Shown in pieces: positions 17,633-26,115 of a stretch of 64,000 bases of DNA (within the stretch, counting starts at the first letter, position 1; every line of letters begins with the position of its first letter). The position numbers were made by a program, and so were the translations under genes. The stretch is from an uncultured Saprospiraceae bacterium (GTDB lineage: Bacteria; Bacteroidota; Bacteroidia; Chitinophagales; Saprospiraceae), in the NCBI GenBank assembly GCA_937959115.1, contig CALGAW010000024.1:1-64000 (forward strand), in the 5' to 3' direction. The notes under the pieces were generated by a model. The model searched no databases and was not told where the DNA came from. It worked only from the letters and a program-made list of their open reading frames with translations.

Positions 17633-18730
17633 ATGAAGAAGGCGTTAATTACAGGTATTACAGGACAAGACGGAGCCTATCTGGCTGAATTTCTTTTGAA
17701 GAAAGGATATATCGTTCATGGTATTAAAAGAAGAAGTTCTATGTTTAATACGGATCGAATTGATCACTTATATCAAGATCCGCATATTGACAATAGAAAT
17801 TTCATTCTACATTACGGTGACCTAACTGATTCTACCAACATCATTCGAATTATTCAGGAAACACAGCCTGATGAAATCTACAACCTTGCGGCTATGTCAC
17901 ACGTGCATGTAAGTTTTCAGACGCCCGAATACACGGCTAACGTTGATGCACTAGGTACGCTTAGAGTACTAGAAGCAGTTCGCTTACTAGGTTTAACACA
18001 AAAAACTAGAATCTACCAAGCCTCTACCTCAGAACTGTATGGAAAAGTGCAGGAAATTCCGCAATCTGAAACCACACCGTTCTACCCTCGTTCTCCATAT
18101 GCTGTCGCCAAAATGTACGCGTACTGGATTACAGTCAACTATCGTGAGGCTTATGACATGTTTGCTTGTAATGGAATTCTCTTTAATCACGAAAGTCCAC
18201 TAAGAGGTGAAACCTTCGTGACTAGGAAAATTACTAGAGCGGTATCTAAAATCGGCCTTGGCATGCAGAATAAACTGTTCCTAGGCAATATGGACGCAAA
18301 ACGAGACTGGGGACACGCTAAAGACTACATAGAAGCGATGTACCTCATCCTCCAACAAGACACGCCTGAAGACTTTGTGATTGCCACTGGTATCACAACC
18401 ACAGTGCGCGATTTTGTGATTATGGCATTTAATGAAATCGGTGTTGAAATTGCCTTTAAAGGCAAAGATGAAGAAGAAACTGCGGTTGTCGTCTCTTGCT
18501 CCAACGCTGAATACCAAATAGAAGCTGGAACTGAAGTCGTAGCAGTTGATCCACGTTACTATCGTCCGACGGAAGTTGAATTGTTGATTGGCGACCCTAC
18601 CAAATCCAAGGAAAAACTAGGTTGGACACCCAAATATGATCTAGCAGCACTAGTGAAGGAAATGATGGCATCTGATACAGAATTGTTCAAAAGAGAAAAA
18701 TACTTGAAAAAAGGCGGTTACGCGATTTAA
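17633..18730 (+). CDS. gmd: GDP-mannose 4,6-dehydratase
   Basis: 365 residues, the normal length. '[23 protein letters not shown]' is the NADP-binding motif, '[17 protein letters not shown]' the cofactor ribose-phosphate region, 'ASTSELYG' holds the catalytic Thr/Ser and Glu, and '[15 protein letters not shown]' contains the YxxxK pair. It makes GDP-4-keto-6-deoxy-D-mannose, the branch point for GDP-fucose, GDP-rhamnose and GDP-perosamine. No Fcl/WcaG, Rmd or Per gene is visible nearby, so the next step must be encoded elsewhere in the genome. Confidence 0.95.
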   Translation: MKKALITGITGQDGAYLAEFLLKKGYIVHGIKRRSSMFNTDRIDHLYQDPHIDNRNFILHYGDLTDSTNIIRIIQETQPDEIYNLAAMSHVHVSFQTPEYTANVDALGTLRVLEAVRLLGLTQKTRIYQASTSELYGKVQEIPQSETTPFYPRSPYAVAKMYAYWITVNYREAYDMFACNGILFNHESPLRGETFVTRKITRAVSKIGLGMQNKLFLGNMDAKRDWGHAKDYIEAMYLILQQDTPEDFVIATGITTTVRDFVIMAFNEIGVEIAFKGKDEEETAVVVSCSNAEYQIEAGTEVVAVDPRYYRPTEVELLIGDPTKSKEKLGWTPKYDLAALVKEMMASDTELFKREKYLKKGGYAI

Positions 18731-18739
18731 ATCAAGATC

Positions 18740-19117
18740 ATGGGTATTATTGCACTTTTTCTAATCGTATTAATTGCTGGTCTTTTTGTAATTAATAAGG
18801 CTACAATGAAGGGCATTCGTACAAGTCGAGAATCTATTCTTGATGATGCTAATGCCATAAATTTTGAAACGTACTTAGCTGCAAGAAAGCCGCAACTCAC
18901 CTTGATCAGAGCAGGTGTTTTCATCCTTGCCTTTGATATTATCATGCTGATTGTGGTGGTAGTTGTATTTGATTTAAATTCAACATCAACCGCTTGGGAA
19001 AACTGGTTTGCCGCTTTAGTCATGCTTATCCTCCCAGCCTTAGCCATTTTCCTAATCATAAGAGGATTCTTGAAACTAAACCAGCTAAAAAAACAATACA
19101 ACGAGACGAATTATTAA
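18740..19117 (+). CDS. Small membrane protein of unknown function
   Basis: 125 residues with three hydrophobic helices, at about 2-20 ('GIIALFLIVLIAGLFVI'), 55-77 ('LIRAGVFILAFDIIMLIVVVVVF') and 88-108 ('WFAALVMLILPALAIFLII'), and a basic, polar C-terminus ('LNQLKKQYNETNY'). It lies 9 bp after gmd and 28 bp before a GT4 gene on the same strand. An overlapping minus-strand ORF of similar length looks like its shadow, because only the plus frame has ordered membrane helices with positive ends. I do not recognise the family. Confidence 0.6.
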   Translation: MGIIALFLIVLIAGLFVINKATMKGIRTSRESILDDANAINFETYLAARKPQLTLIRAGVFILAFDIIMLIVVVVVFDLNSTSTAWENWFAALVMLILPALAIFLIIRGFLKLNQLKKQYNETNY

Positions 19118-19145
19118 TTGAACGGACGTTAATCCGAAATTTTAG

Positions 19146-20291
19146 ATGAAGAAGAAAGTGGTTATTGTTGGTCCAGCTTATCCTTATCGAGGCGGACAAT
19201 CGTTAGTTGAAGCACATCTATTCGATACGTTGACGAATCTAGGTTATGAAGTTCATACGGTTTCATTCATATTACTGTATCCAAAGGTTTTCTTTCCAGG
19301 AACAACTCAATTTGACACGTCTAAAAAAACGTTTTTTAGTCATCAAGACAAGATCTATCGGATTATTAATTCCGTCAATCCCCTAACTTGGTTTAGAGCC
19401 GCTAAGAAAATCAAAGAAATCAACCCAGACAATACTATTTTTGTTTGGTGGATGCCCTTCTTTGGCCCAGCATATGCAACAATCGGCAAGCTCATCAAGC
19501 GCAGCACCAATACGAAGATCACCTACTTGGTGGAGAATTACATTTCACATGAAAATAGATGGTTTGATAAATTTTCAAGCAAACAAACCCTAGATCAATC
19601 TGACTATTTCATCTGCCAATCCAATTTTGTGTACAATCAAATCGCTGAAGTACACAAGAGGCAAAAGATCTTTAAGACAACGCTTTCAGTATTTGACTGC
19701 TACAATTTGAATACGTACACCGCTCAATCCGCAAAGGAGTTTTTAGGCATTAAAACAAAAAAAGTAGTCATGTTCTTTGGACTGATACGTCGTTACAAAG
19801 GATTGGACAAGCTAATTTTGGCCTTCAACCAAATCGAAAAACAGCACCCAGATCTCACCCTACTGATTGTTGGTGAGTGCTACGAAGACATTAGCTACTA
19901 CGAGGACCTAATTGAGCAAGAAGGGATAAAAGACAAAACAATCCTAGTCAACAAATTTATAGCCAATGAAGATGTTGAGCCTTATTTCAAAGCGGCCGAC
20001 ATGGTGGTCTTGCCTTATAATTCGGCTTCTCAAAGCGGTATACTTATGATGGCATATGGATTCAATGTACCAGCTGTGGTTAACAATGTTGGCGGCTTAC
20101 CAGAACTAATCGTAAAAGGCAAAACGGGAACCGTCATCCAAGATAACACTCCGCCTTCTATTGCTGATGGAATAGATCGTTTATACAAAGTGATGGAAAC
20201 CGAAGACATCGCTAGTAACATCCAAAACCTCAATGAAACCTTAGGGTATATCAATGTCCCTGGTATGATGGATGAAATCATGGGGAGCTAA
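19146..20291 (+). CDS. GT4-family glycosyltransferase
   Basis: 381 residues, GT-B fold. 'VVIVGPAYPYRGGQSLVEAHLFDTL' is the N-terminal loop of GT4 enzymes. 'KVVMFFGLIRRYKGLDKLILAF' and 'SASQSGILMMAYGFNVPAVVNNVGGLPELI' are donor-side motifs. It adds one sugar to the repeat unit. It starts at ATG 19146. The gene is followed by a 15-bp tandem repeat and the Rof-like gene, where the locus becomes less regular. Confidence 0.85.
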   Translation: MKKKVVIVGPAYPYRGGQSLVEAHLFDTLTNLGYEVHTVSFILLYPKVFFPGTTQFDTSKKTFFSHQDKIYRIINSVNPLTWFRAAKKIKEINPDNTIFVWWMPFFGPAYATIGKLIKRSTNTKITYLVENYISHENRWFDKFSSKQTLDQSDYFICQSNFVYNQIAEVHKRQKIFKTTLSVFDCYNLNTYTAQSAKEFLGIKTKKVVMFFGLIRRYKGLDKLILAFNQIEKQHPDLTLLIVGECYEDISYYEDLIEQEGIKDKTILVNKFIANEDVEPYFKAADMVVLPYNSASQSGILMMAYGFNVPAVVNNVGGLPELIVKGKTGTVIQDNTPPSIADGIDRLYKVMETEDIASNIQNLNETLGYINVPGMMDEIMGS

Positions 20292-20318
20292 ACTGAAAAT
20301 ATAGTTGATTTTAAACGC

Positions 20319-20348
20319 ATTATCAAGTAAATAATTATCAAGTAAATA
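20319..20348. repeat. Perfect 15-bp tandem duplication
   Basis: The unit ATTATCAAGTAAATA occurs twice back to back (20319-20333 and 20334-20348), ending 3 bp before the GTG start of the Rof-like gene. It may be a recent duplication in the 5-prime untranslated region and could alter translation initiation or a binding site. Confidence 0.7.
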
Positions 20349-20351
20349 ATC

Positions 20352-20624
20352 GTGAAAAACAAGTATAAACCAATCAACTGCTCCTTTTATGACGTATTGC
20401 TTGAATTTGCAACGAAGAAGAACCCCGTAACGCTTATCTATCAGACAAGTGACAATAACCAACACACTAGCCAAGCCATCATCAAGGATGTATTCACAAA
20501 AAAGGGAGAAGAATTCCTTGAACTGGCAACTGGAGAGCGGATTCGCCTGGATCACATCATTTCTATCAATGCGCATGAATTGCCAAAGGATTCCTCTTGT
20601 AAGATTATTCCTAATGAGGATTAG
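20352..20624 (+). CDS. Rof-like Rho-binding antiterminator
   Basis: 90 residues starting at GTG 20352. The N-terminal pattern 'YKPINCSFYDVLLEFA' matches the Y-x-P-I-x-C-x-x-Y-D-x-L-E-x-A start of E. coli Rof/YaeO. It is followed by a small beta-barrel pattern ('NPVTLIYQ', 'AIIKDVFTKKGEEFLELATGERIRLDHIISIN') as in that Sm-like fold. Rof proteins bind Rho and inhibit termination. Its place in a long operon that already has a UpxY-like factor suggests it protects transcripts from Rho. An alternative is a generic Sm-like small protein without Rho binding. It is preceded by the 15-bp tandem repeat. Confidence 0.72.
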   Translation: MKNKYKPINCSFYDVLLEFATKKNPVTLIYQTSDNNQHTSQAIIKDVFTKKGEEFLELATGERIRLDHIISINAHELPKDSSCKIIPNED

Positions 20625-20736
20625 TAGTGGACTTACCTCCTTTGAACATGATATTAGTTTCCGCAAACCTCACAGGTCAAAAAAAGACCTTCGAAGACCG
20701 TTTTTAGTGGACGGATGACGCAAATAATCAACCATC

Positions 20737-21087
20737 ATTTCCGCAAAAAAAACATACCACGTCTACGTTGTTGAACTCTCTAAGCGCGTCTGGAATGAAA
20801 ACAAAAAGTTCCGAGATGCCAACCCACAGTTCAACGGTGTGCTTCAATGCTTGTATGTAGGAATGACTAGCCAAACACCTCAAGAACGCTTCAAAAAACA
20901 CAAAACAGGCCATAGAAACAAGAAAGGCCATAAAATATCATCCAATATCGTTGAAAAGTATGGTCTTTATCTGCGCCCGTCACTATACGAACACCTCAAC
21001 CCCATGACCAAAGAGCAAGCAGTCGCCATGGAAAAAACCCTAGCCCTTAAACTGAAGGAACAACGATACGCTGTATGGTGGAACTGA
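20737..21087 (+). CDS. GIY-YIG-like nuclease-fold protein, start uncertain
   Basis: About 116 residues. 'TYHVYVVELSKRVW' followed by 'QCLYVGMTSQTPQERFKKHKTG' resembles the GIY-YIG fold, with the second motif YVG and the Arg of the following helix; a full set of catalytic residues (distal Glu) is not obvious. The conserved N-terminus extends upstream of the first GTG (20839), but the frame has no ATG, GTG or TTG back to the stop at 20725-20727. The natural start would be ATT 20737 ('SAKKTYHVYVVEL'). An A8 run at 20745-20752 also allows an ATG at 20715 to enter this frame if one A were skipped. Function unknown; possibly DNA-related. Confidence 0.6.
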   Translation: MSAKKTYHVYVVELSKRVWNENKKFRDANPQFNGVLQCLYVGMTSQTPQERFKKHKTGHRNKKGHKISSNIVEKYGLYLRPSLYEHLNPMTKEQAVAMEKTLALKLKEQRYAVWWN

Positions 21088-21110
21088 ATGCTCATTATAC
21101 AATTAGGGAT

Positions 21111-21121
21111 AGGGCGAATTG
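21111..21121. repeat. 11-bp repeat, left copy, flanking the GNAT gene
   Basis: AGGGCGAATTG is found here and again at 21627-21637, bracketing the acetyltransferase gene 516 bp apart. The surrounding GGGCGAATTGCAATTTG looks like a decayed GGGCGAATTGCAATTCGCCC palindrome, a type of short interspersed palindrome seen in intergenic DNA. Confidence 0.5.
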
Positions 21122-21176
21122 CAATTTGTGCATCCACCTCATTCCCAAAACATCCTTAACGACTAAGTAAGTAGCT

Positions 21177-21620
21177 ATGATCAAAAAAGCATCGCTCCAC
21201 GACCTACCTCAACTTTCGAAACTCTTTGATGACTACCGTGTGTTTTACCACAAGGAAAGTGACTTGAAGAGTGCCGTCCAATTCCTTACAGATCGTATCA
21301 CAAAAGGAGAATCTGAGATCTTTGTACACGAAAACGAACAAAAAGAGCTAACGGGATTCACCCAACTCTATCCACTGTTTTCCTCCACTCGAATGAAACG
21401 CCTCTGGCTACTGAATGATCTGTATATTAAACCAGAACACAGAGGCAAACACATCTCCAAAGAACTGATCAACAGCGCAAAAGAACTTGCACGTACTACA
21501 AATGCGGCAGGTGTCATGCTCGAAACCGATAAGACAAACCAAGTAGGCAATATGCTTTACCTGCGAACAGATTTCAAGCTGGATAAATCCCACAACTATT
21601 ATTTCTGGACGAACACATAA
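21177..21620 (+). CDS. GNAT-family N-acetyltransferase
   Basis: 147 residues, a standard GNAT length. 'RLWLLNDLYIKPEHRGKHISKELINSAKELAR' contains the acetyl-CoA pyrophosphate-binding motif (Q/RxxGxG/A variant: 'EHRGKHISKEL'). The C-terminal 'LYLRTDFKLDKSHNYYFW' is the usual last strand. The substrate cannot be predicted. It is flanked by 11-bp direct repeats (21111 and 21627), the right one part of a GGCGAA/TTCGCC hairpin, and lies in the accessory patch interrupting the polysaccharide genes. Confidence 0.85.
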   Translation: MIKKASLHDLPQLSKLFDDYRVFYHKESDLKSAVQFLTDRITKGESEIFVHENEQKELTGFTQLYPLFSSTRMKRLWLLNDLYIKPEHRGKHISKELINSAKELARTTNAAGVMLETDKTNQVGNMLYLRTDFKLDKSHNYYFWTNT

Positions 21621-21626
21621 CCAGTA

Positions 21627-21646
21627 AGGGCGAATTGAATTTCGCC
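21627..21646. repeat. 11-bp repeat, right copy, with hairpin
   Basis: The second AGGGCGAATTG (21627-21637) forms part of a GGCGAA-TTGAAT-TTCGCC hairpin (about 21629-21646) just after the GNAT stop. There is no T-run after it, so it is a weak terminator at best. It matches the left copy at 21111. Confidence 0.5.
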
Positions 21647-21684
21647 TTCAGCACTATGAACTACAGAATTAAAAGAAAAAAAAC

Positions 21685-22650
21685 ATGACAATAAAAGAGG
21701 CAATTCTAAAAGTATTGGAAGATAATCAAGGTTCATATACGTACTTGGAAGTTCTTAAAATGATTGATGCAAAAAATTACATCGATTGGACTAATGCTAA
21801 AACTCCATCAGATACGATTGGTGCTCAATTAGGCCATTTTATTAGATTGAATGATTCAAGGGTTAAAAGAGTTAAAGGCAAAAAAGGATTTGAATATTAT
21901 TTGTCCAAGTATGAAAGTGATTTGAATCTATCTGAAGTTGTTTCTAAGGATATTACATCTAAAAAGGAAACAACGAAGAAATACCAAGAGAGAGATCTGC
22001 ATAAACTTCTTAGCAGTTACTTAAAGAGTCAAAATATTTCTTCGAAAACAATATTCCACGAAAAATCATCAAAAAGCAAAGATGATCATCAGAAATGGAT
22101 TCATCCAGATATGATAGGAATTAACTTTCTCAATCTAAAAAACAAGTCAAGTAATGCACTTCTAAAAGTCATTAATAAAGCGGATGCTTTTGATTTGATT
22201 TCATATGAATTAAAAAGGGAGATTAAATCGGATTATGAGTTGAAAAAATGTTTCTTTCAAGCTGTTTCTAATTCAAGTTGGTCAAACTATGGATACTTGG
22301 TGGCTTTTGAAATAAGTAGGAACCTAATGGACGAAATGGAACGGTTAAACCAATCTTTCGGGATAGGAATAATTGAATTGAGCGGAAATCCTTATGAAAG
22401 CAAGATATTGTTTCAACCAAAGTATAAAGAGCTTGACTTTAAGACAATGGATAAATTATGTGAGATAAACTCTGAATTTGAAAAATTTATAGGGCAAACA
22501 GAAACAATGTTAATTGCACCTGAAAAGTATGTAAAAGGGACAAGAAAAGAATTTGAAGAATTTTGCGACGATTACTTTAAGGCAGATTCAGAAATTGAGA
22601 AATATTGCAAAGCAAAGAACATTCCATACGAAGAAGAAAAAACTCTGTAG
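21685..22650 (+). CDS. HrgA-like HARE-HTH / restriction-like protein
   Basis: 321 residues. The N-terminal 75 residues ('TIKEAILKVLEDNQGSYTYLEVLKMI', 'DTIGAQLGHFI', 'VKGKKGFEYYL') form a HARE-HTH (HB1/ASXL/restriction-HTH) domain. The C-terminal half ('WIHPDMIGINFL', 'FDLISYELKREI', 'AVSNSSWSNYGYLVAFE') follows the pattern of the COG2958/HrgA group, with D and ExK residues like a PD-(D/E)XK nuclease core. HrgA is known beside a type II restriction gene in Helicobacter pylori, but no methyltransferase or restriction gene is seen here. It may be a solitary defence or DNA-binding protein carried in as cargo. Confidence 0.7.
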   Translation: MTIKEAILKVLEDNQGSYTYLEVLKMIDAKNYIDWTNAKTPSDTIGAQLGHFIRLNDSRVKRVKGKKGFEYYLSKYESDLNLSEVVSKDITSKKETTKKYQERDLHKLLSSYLKSQNISSKTIFHEKSSKSKDDHQKWIHPDMIGINFLNLKNKSSNALLKVINKADAFDLISYELKREIKSDYELKKCFFQAVSNSSWSNYGYLVAFEISRNLMDEMERLNQSFGIGIIELSGNPYESKILFQPKYKELDFKTMDKLCEINSEFEKFIGQTETMLIAPEKYVKGTRKEFEEFCDDYFKADSEIEKYCKAKNIPYEEEKTL

Positions 22651-22720
22651 AACATGTGACATGACGATCATGCTTCCTTAGACAGCACGCCCTCAGCACT
22701 AAGCACCAAACACTAAAAAA

Positions 22721-23455
22721 ATCAATCCCTTAGTTTCCATAATCACAGTTGTATTAAATCAAGCAGAAGCGCTTGAGCAAACGCTCATTAGTATTATCAA
22801 GCAAGATTACAAACCCAAGCAACTAATTGTCATTGATGGAGGCTCCAATGTAGATACGATTCAAGTATTAAAGCGGTATACGCCCTATCTGAGTAAACTG
22901 GTTATCGAACCCGATGAAGGTATTTATGATGCAATGAACAAAGGAATTCCACTTGCAAAAGGCCAATGGATCCAATTTATGAATGCTGGAGACCGATATT
23001 CTGCTACGGATGCATTAAGCCAGATGATGGCAGCAACCAGGAGAACACATAGTCTTGTTTACAGTGATGTTTTTTTAACGTCTGGTGAGGAAAAAACCCA
23101 AAAACAGCATACTTCAATTTATAAGATGGGACTGTTTACTAGTGTTTGTCATCAGTGTGTCCTATATAACTACAAGAAACTGAAGCCGCTGAAATTTGAT
23201 ACCCGATATCCCGTTTCAGCTGATTTTGACTCCTTGCTAGAAACGTATTACCGAGATCCGAAACACTTTGCCATTCATGTAAAGAAACCGCTCATCGAAT
23301 ATCAGTTAGGCGGCTTTTCTGATCAACGGTTGCCTGAAATCTTGCAAGAGCGTAAGCAGCAATTCGAAAGACGGATCCCTAATCCTTTGATTAAGTGGTG
23401 GAATCTGCAAAACTTGAAACGGCAGACTGGTAAGCTTAAGGCAATCAAGGAATAG
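22721..23455 (+). CDS. GT2-family glycosyltransferase, AUC or other non-standard start
   Basis: A GT-A glycosyltransferase of about 244 residues. The conserved start 'NPLVSIITVVLNQAEALEQTL' and 'LIVIDGGSN' lie upstream of the first ATG (22934). The frame stays open only back to the stop at 22700-22702, with no ATG, GTG or TTG. ATC 22721, just after an A-run, gives exactly the expected N-terminus. '[10 protein letters not shown]' and 'NAGDRY' are the WcaE/WbbL-type motifs. If translation really starts at ATG 22934 the enzyme would lack its nucleotide-binding strand and be dead. Confidence 0.7.
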   Translation: MNPLVSIITVVLNQAEALEQTLISIIKQDYKPKQLIVIDGGSNVDTIQVLKRYTPYLSKLVIEPDEGIYDAMNKGIPLAKGQWIQFMNAGDRYSATDALSQMMAATRRTHSLVYSDVFLTSGEEKTQKQHTSIYKMGLFTSVCHQCVLYNYKKLKPLKFDTRYPVSADFDSLLETYYRDPKHFAIHVKKPLIEYQLGGFSDQRLPEILQERKQQFERRIPNPLIKWWNLQNLKRQTGKLKAIKE

Positions 23456-23613
23456 AATTAGGAAGTTGATCAGCATAGATCTAGGACGTAGGCTTTAACA
23501 CATGAATCAATTTGTAAAATTAAACCGTATTCCGCCAAATTCCTAAATGTCTTAATGGTTCAAACAACCAATCATTTGCTTCCCATACAAACCAATCACT
23601 AACAAGTTCCATT

Positions 23614-24615
23614 ATCAATCTCAGCATTATCATCATCGGACAAAACAACGCCAAGACGCTTGAGCGCTGCCTACAGTCCGTCAGGGAGGCGATCGAGCAA
23701 ACGACCTACCTACAGCAATCAGAAGTCATTTACGTGGACTCACGGTCTTCTGATGACTCGGTGCTAATTGCTGAGCGATTCCAGAGTGTGATTGTTCAGA
23801 TTACGAATGGCTTTACGACTGCTGCACTGGGAAGAAACCTAGGGATGGCCGTTGCTAAGCATCCACATTTACTTTTTTTGGATGGCGATATGGAGTTGGA
23901 TAAAGATTGGTTCAACCAAAGCAAGCAACATTACTACAACTACCAAGCAATCAGAGGCATACGGCATGAAGTAACATATAACGAAGGAAAAATCATTGAT
24001 GAAAACCCAAACTTTGATCTGATTGAAACCGTTAAACCTATGGTTAGACCAGGTGGATTTCTTCAAATTAGTAGAAAAGTCCTAGGAGAAAGGCAATTTA
24101 CCTCGATATTAAGAGATGAAGAGGAATCAGATTTATACGCGCAATTTATTCACGAAAGTAAAATTTATCAAATTCCTGTTCCTTGCTATAAACACCACAA
24201 TTACAAGGGATTTAAGCAAAAGCTACTCGCTTATTTCACACTAGAACGACATACTGGTTACATCATCTCTTTCTTACGATCAATGACCAAAGGATATATT
24301 AATGGCTACTTTATACTGCAACTTAAGTATTTTTTAGCGATATTGTCATCAGGTTTGTTCTATTTAGGTGTATTCACGCTTCAGCCGTTATTTTGGCTTG
24401 GATGTTTGATGATCCTGCTGGTTGATCTCGGACTAAAAAAGAGAAGTCTGCTAATAATCACACTTTTGTTTCCATATAAATTGGTGAGTGCGCTTATTAT
24501 ATTGTTTCAACAACCGAAATCAACCGTACGTTACAAGAACAGCCAGATAGAAATTGATGTAGCACAACTAAACACTAAACAACTTGCACTAAAGCTGAAT
24601 GCGCAAAAAGTATAA
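23614..24615 (+). CDS. Membrane GT2-family glycosyltransferase, AUC or other non-standard start
   Basis: About 333 residues. 'NLSIIIIGQNNAKTLERCLQSV' is the GT2 nucleotide-binding start, 'VIYVDSRSSDDSV' the first Asp motif and 'LLFLDGDMELDKDWF' the DxD site. The C-terminal third has about two to three hydrophobic helices ('FLAILSSGLFYLGVF', 'LFWLGCLMILLVDLGL'). The first GTG (23734) lies inside the conserved domain, and the frame, open back to 23524, has no ATG, GTG or TTG. ATC 23614 gives the expected N-terminus. It overlaps the next GT4 gene by 17 bp. Confidence 0.7.
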   Translation: MNLSIIIIGQNNAKTLERCLQSVREAIEQTTYLQQSEVIYVDSRSSDDSVLIAERFQSVIVQITNGFTTAALGRNLGMAVAKHPHLLFLDGDMELDKDWFNQSKQHYYNYQAIRGIRHEVTYNEGKIIDENPNFDLIETVKPMVRPGGFLQISRKVLGERQFTSILRDEEESDLYAQFIHESKIYQIPVPCYKHHNYKGFKQKLLAYFTLERHTGYIISFLRSMTKGYINGYFILQLKYFLAILSSGLFYLGVFTLQPLFWLGCLMILLVDLGLKKRSLLIITLLFPYKLVSALIILFQQPKSTVRYKNSQIEIDVAQLNTKQLALKLNAQKV

Positions 24616-25774
24616 AATAGCGATCGTAGCCAATTCTTCTTGGAATGTTTACAATTTCAGATTGAATTTGCTTAAAAAGTTCAAAGCAGAGCGCTTGGAA
24701 GTGATCATTATTGCTCCAGTAGATGAATATATTGCGCAATTAAAAAAAGAACACAGCGATCGCCACATCCCATTAAAATCATTATCTAGAAAAAGTACAA
24801 ATCCGTCAAAAGATTTGATGCTTACTTGGGAGTTATACCGCATCTTAGCAAAAGAGAAACCAGACGTAGTGATCAACTACACGATAAAGCCTAATGTTTT
24901 TGGGAATATCGCTGCAAAACTAGCCAAGGTAAAGTCTATTTGTGTTGTCACTGGCTTAGGATATACCTTCTTGAAAGAGGGACTGATCAGAACCATAGCA
25001 AATACGCTTTACAAAGCCTCTTTCCTATTTGCAGACAAAGTGATTTTCGAAAATCAAGATGATCAAAAGCTTTTTATTGAAAAACGACTGGTTAAAGCAA
25101 ATAAGACCTTATCCGTAAAGGGATGTGGGATAAACACAAAGCACTATAAACCAGGATCTGATCCACAAAATAAAGACTTGGTCTTCACCTTTATTGGTCG
25201 ATTGCTCTACGACAAAGGAATTGTGGAATATGTAAATGCTGCTAAAATTGTAAAACAGACCTACCCTAATGCTACGTTCAGTGTTATCGGTGAGTTAGAT
25301 ATAGAAAATCCTTCTACTATTTCAAGAGAACAACTGGTAGAATGGATCGAAAAAGAATACATCCAATACCAAGGAACCACCAGCGATGTCAGACCATTCA
25401 TCAAAGATTCTGATGTCATCACGCTCCCCTCTTACCGAGAAGGATTGCCTAAGGTAGTCCTTGAAGGAATGGCAATGGGCAAACCGATTATCACAACGCA
25501 TACTGCAGGATGTAGAGAAACAGTAGACCATGGTAAAAACGGTTTACTCGTCCCTATAAAAGATGCTGAGGCACTTGCAAATGCAATGCTAACCATGATT
25601 GAGATTTCTCCTGAAGAACGTCAATCAATGGGTCATCAGAGTCGACTTATGGCAATCAGCACATTCGACGACGAACACATCACAAACTTCTATCTAGGCG
25701 TCATTGATCATATTATGACAGGCGCTCCTATCACTTCACAACTTCCCTCTACTACTTCCAAAAGAAAAGTTTAA
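24599..25774 (+). CDS. GT4-family glycosyltransferase (PglA/CapM-like)
   Basis: 391 residues, GT-B fold. 'YKIAIVANSSWNVYNFRLNLLKKF', 'VVINYTIKPNVFGNIAAK' and 'VVTGLGYTFLKEG' are characteristic of the PglA/CapM branch, which adds an early sugar, often GalNAc or a related residue, to an undecaprenyl-diphosphate-linked sugar. 'LVFTFIGRLLYDKGIVEYV' and 'YREGLPKVVLEGMAMGKPIITT' are the donor motifs. In many clusters such a gene is followed by a PglC-like priming transferase, which is absent here. It is the last gene of the polysaccharide locus in this window. Confidence 0.87.
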   Translation: MRKKYKIAIVANSSWNVYNFRLNLLKKFKAERLEVIIIAPVDEYIAQLKKEHSDRHIPLKSLSRKSTNPSKDLMLTWELYRILAKEKPDVVINYTIKPNVFGNIAAKLAKVKSICVVTGLGYTFLKEGLIRTIANTLYKASFLFADKVIFENQDDQKLFIEKRLVKANKTLSVKGCGINTKHYKPGSDPQNKDLVFTFIGRLLYDKGIVEYVNAAKIVKQTYPNATFSVIGELDIENPSTISREQLVEWIEKEYIQYQGTTSDVRPFIKDSDVITLPSYREGLPKVVLEGMAMGKPIITTHTAGCRETVDHGKNGLLVPIKDAEALANAMLTMIEISPEERQSMGHQSRLMAISTFDDEHITNFYLGVIDHIMTGAPITSQLPSTTSKRKV

Positions 25775-26115
25775 GTTTTTCTGAATTTATCAGAATTAAA
25801 TTTTGAATTACAAAAATCATTTCTTAATTTAGAAACTCAATTAACAGTTACTGTAAATTATATTTTGTTTGACTTACATAGTTGTTAATTCCATCCCGTA
25901 AACTATTCAGTTGTATTTCTGAAATTCTTAGTAATCGCATATTTATGCTGTGCTGTTTTATCATTCATTTTTCAGAATAACTTATCTCGGACCAACCTAA
26001 TAATTCGATTATTCCAAATCAGAATAATTAAGCACTCTAATCGTATTTAAATGTTCTAATTGGAACCTCAAATTTAGATTCCGAAGATCACTAACTCATT
26101 ATCAAAACTAACAAC
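25775..26115. other. AT-rich gap between polysaccharide locus and astacin gene
   Basis: 341 bp without a convincing ORF. A weak hairpin TTCTGA/TCAGAA (25779-25795) lies just after the last glycosyltransferase stop but has no T-run. No TAnnTTTG box was found near the astacin start at 26116. I see nothing else in it. Confidence 0.5.
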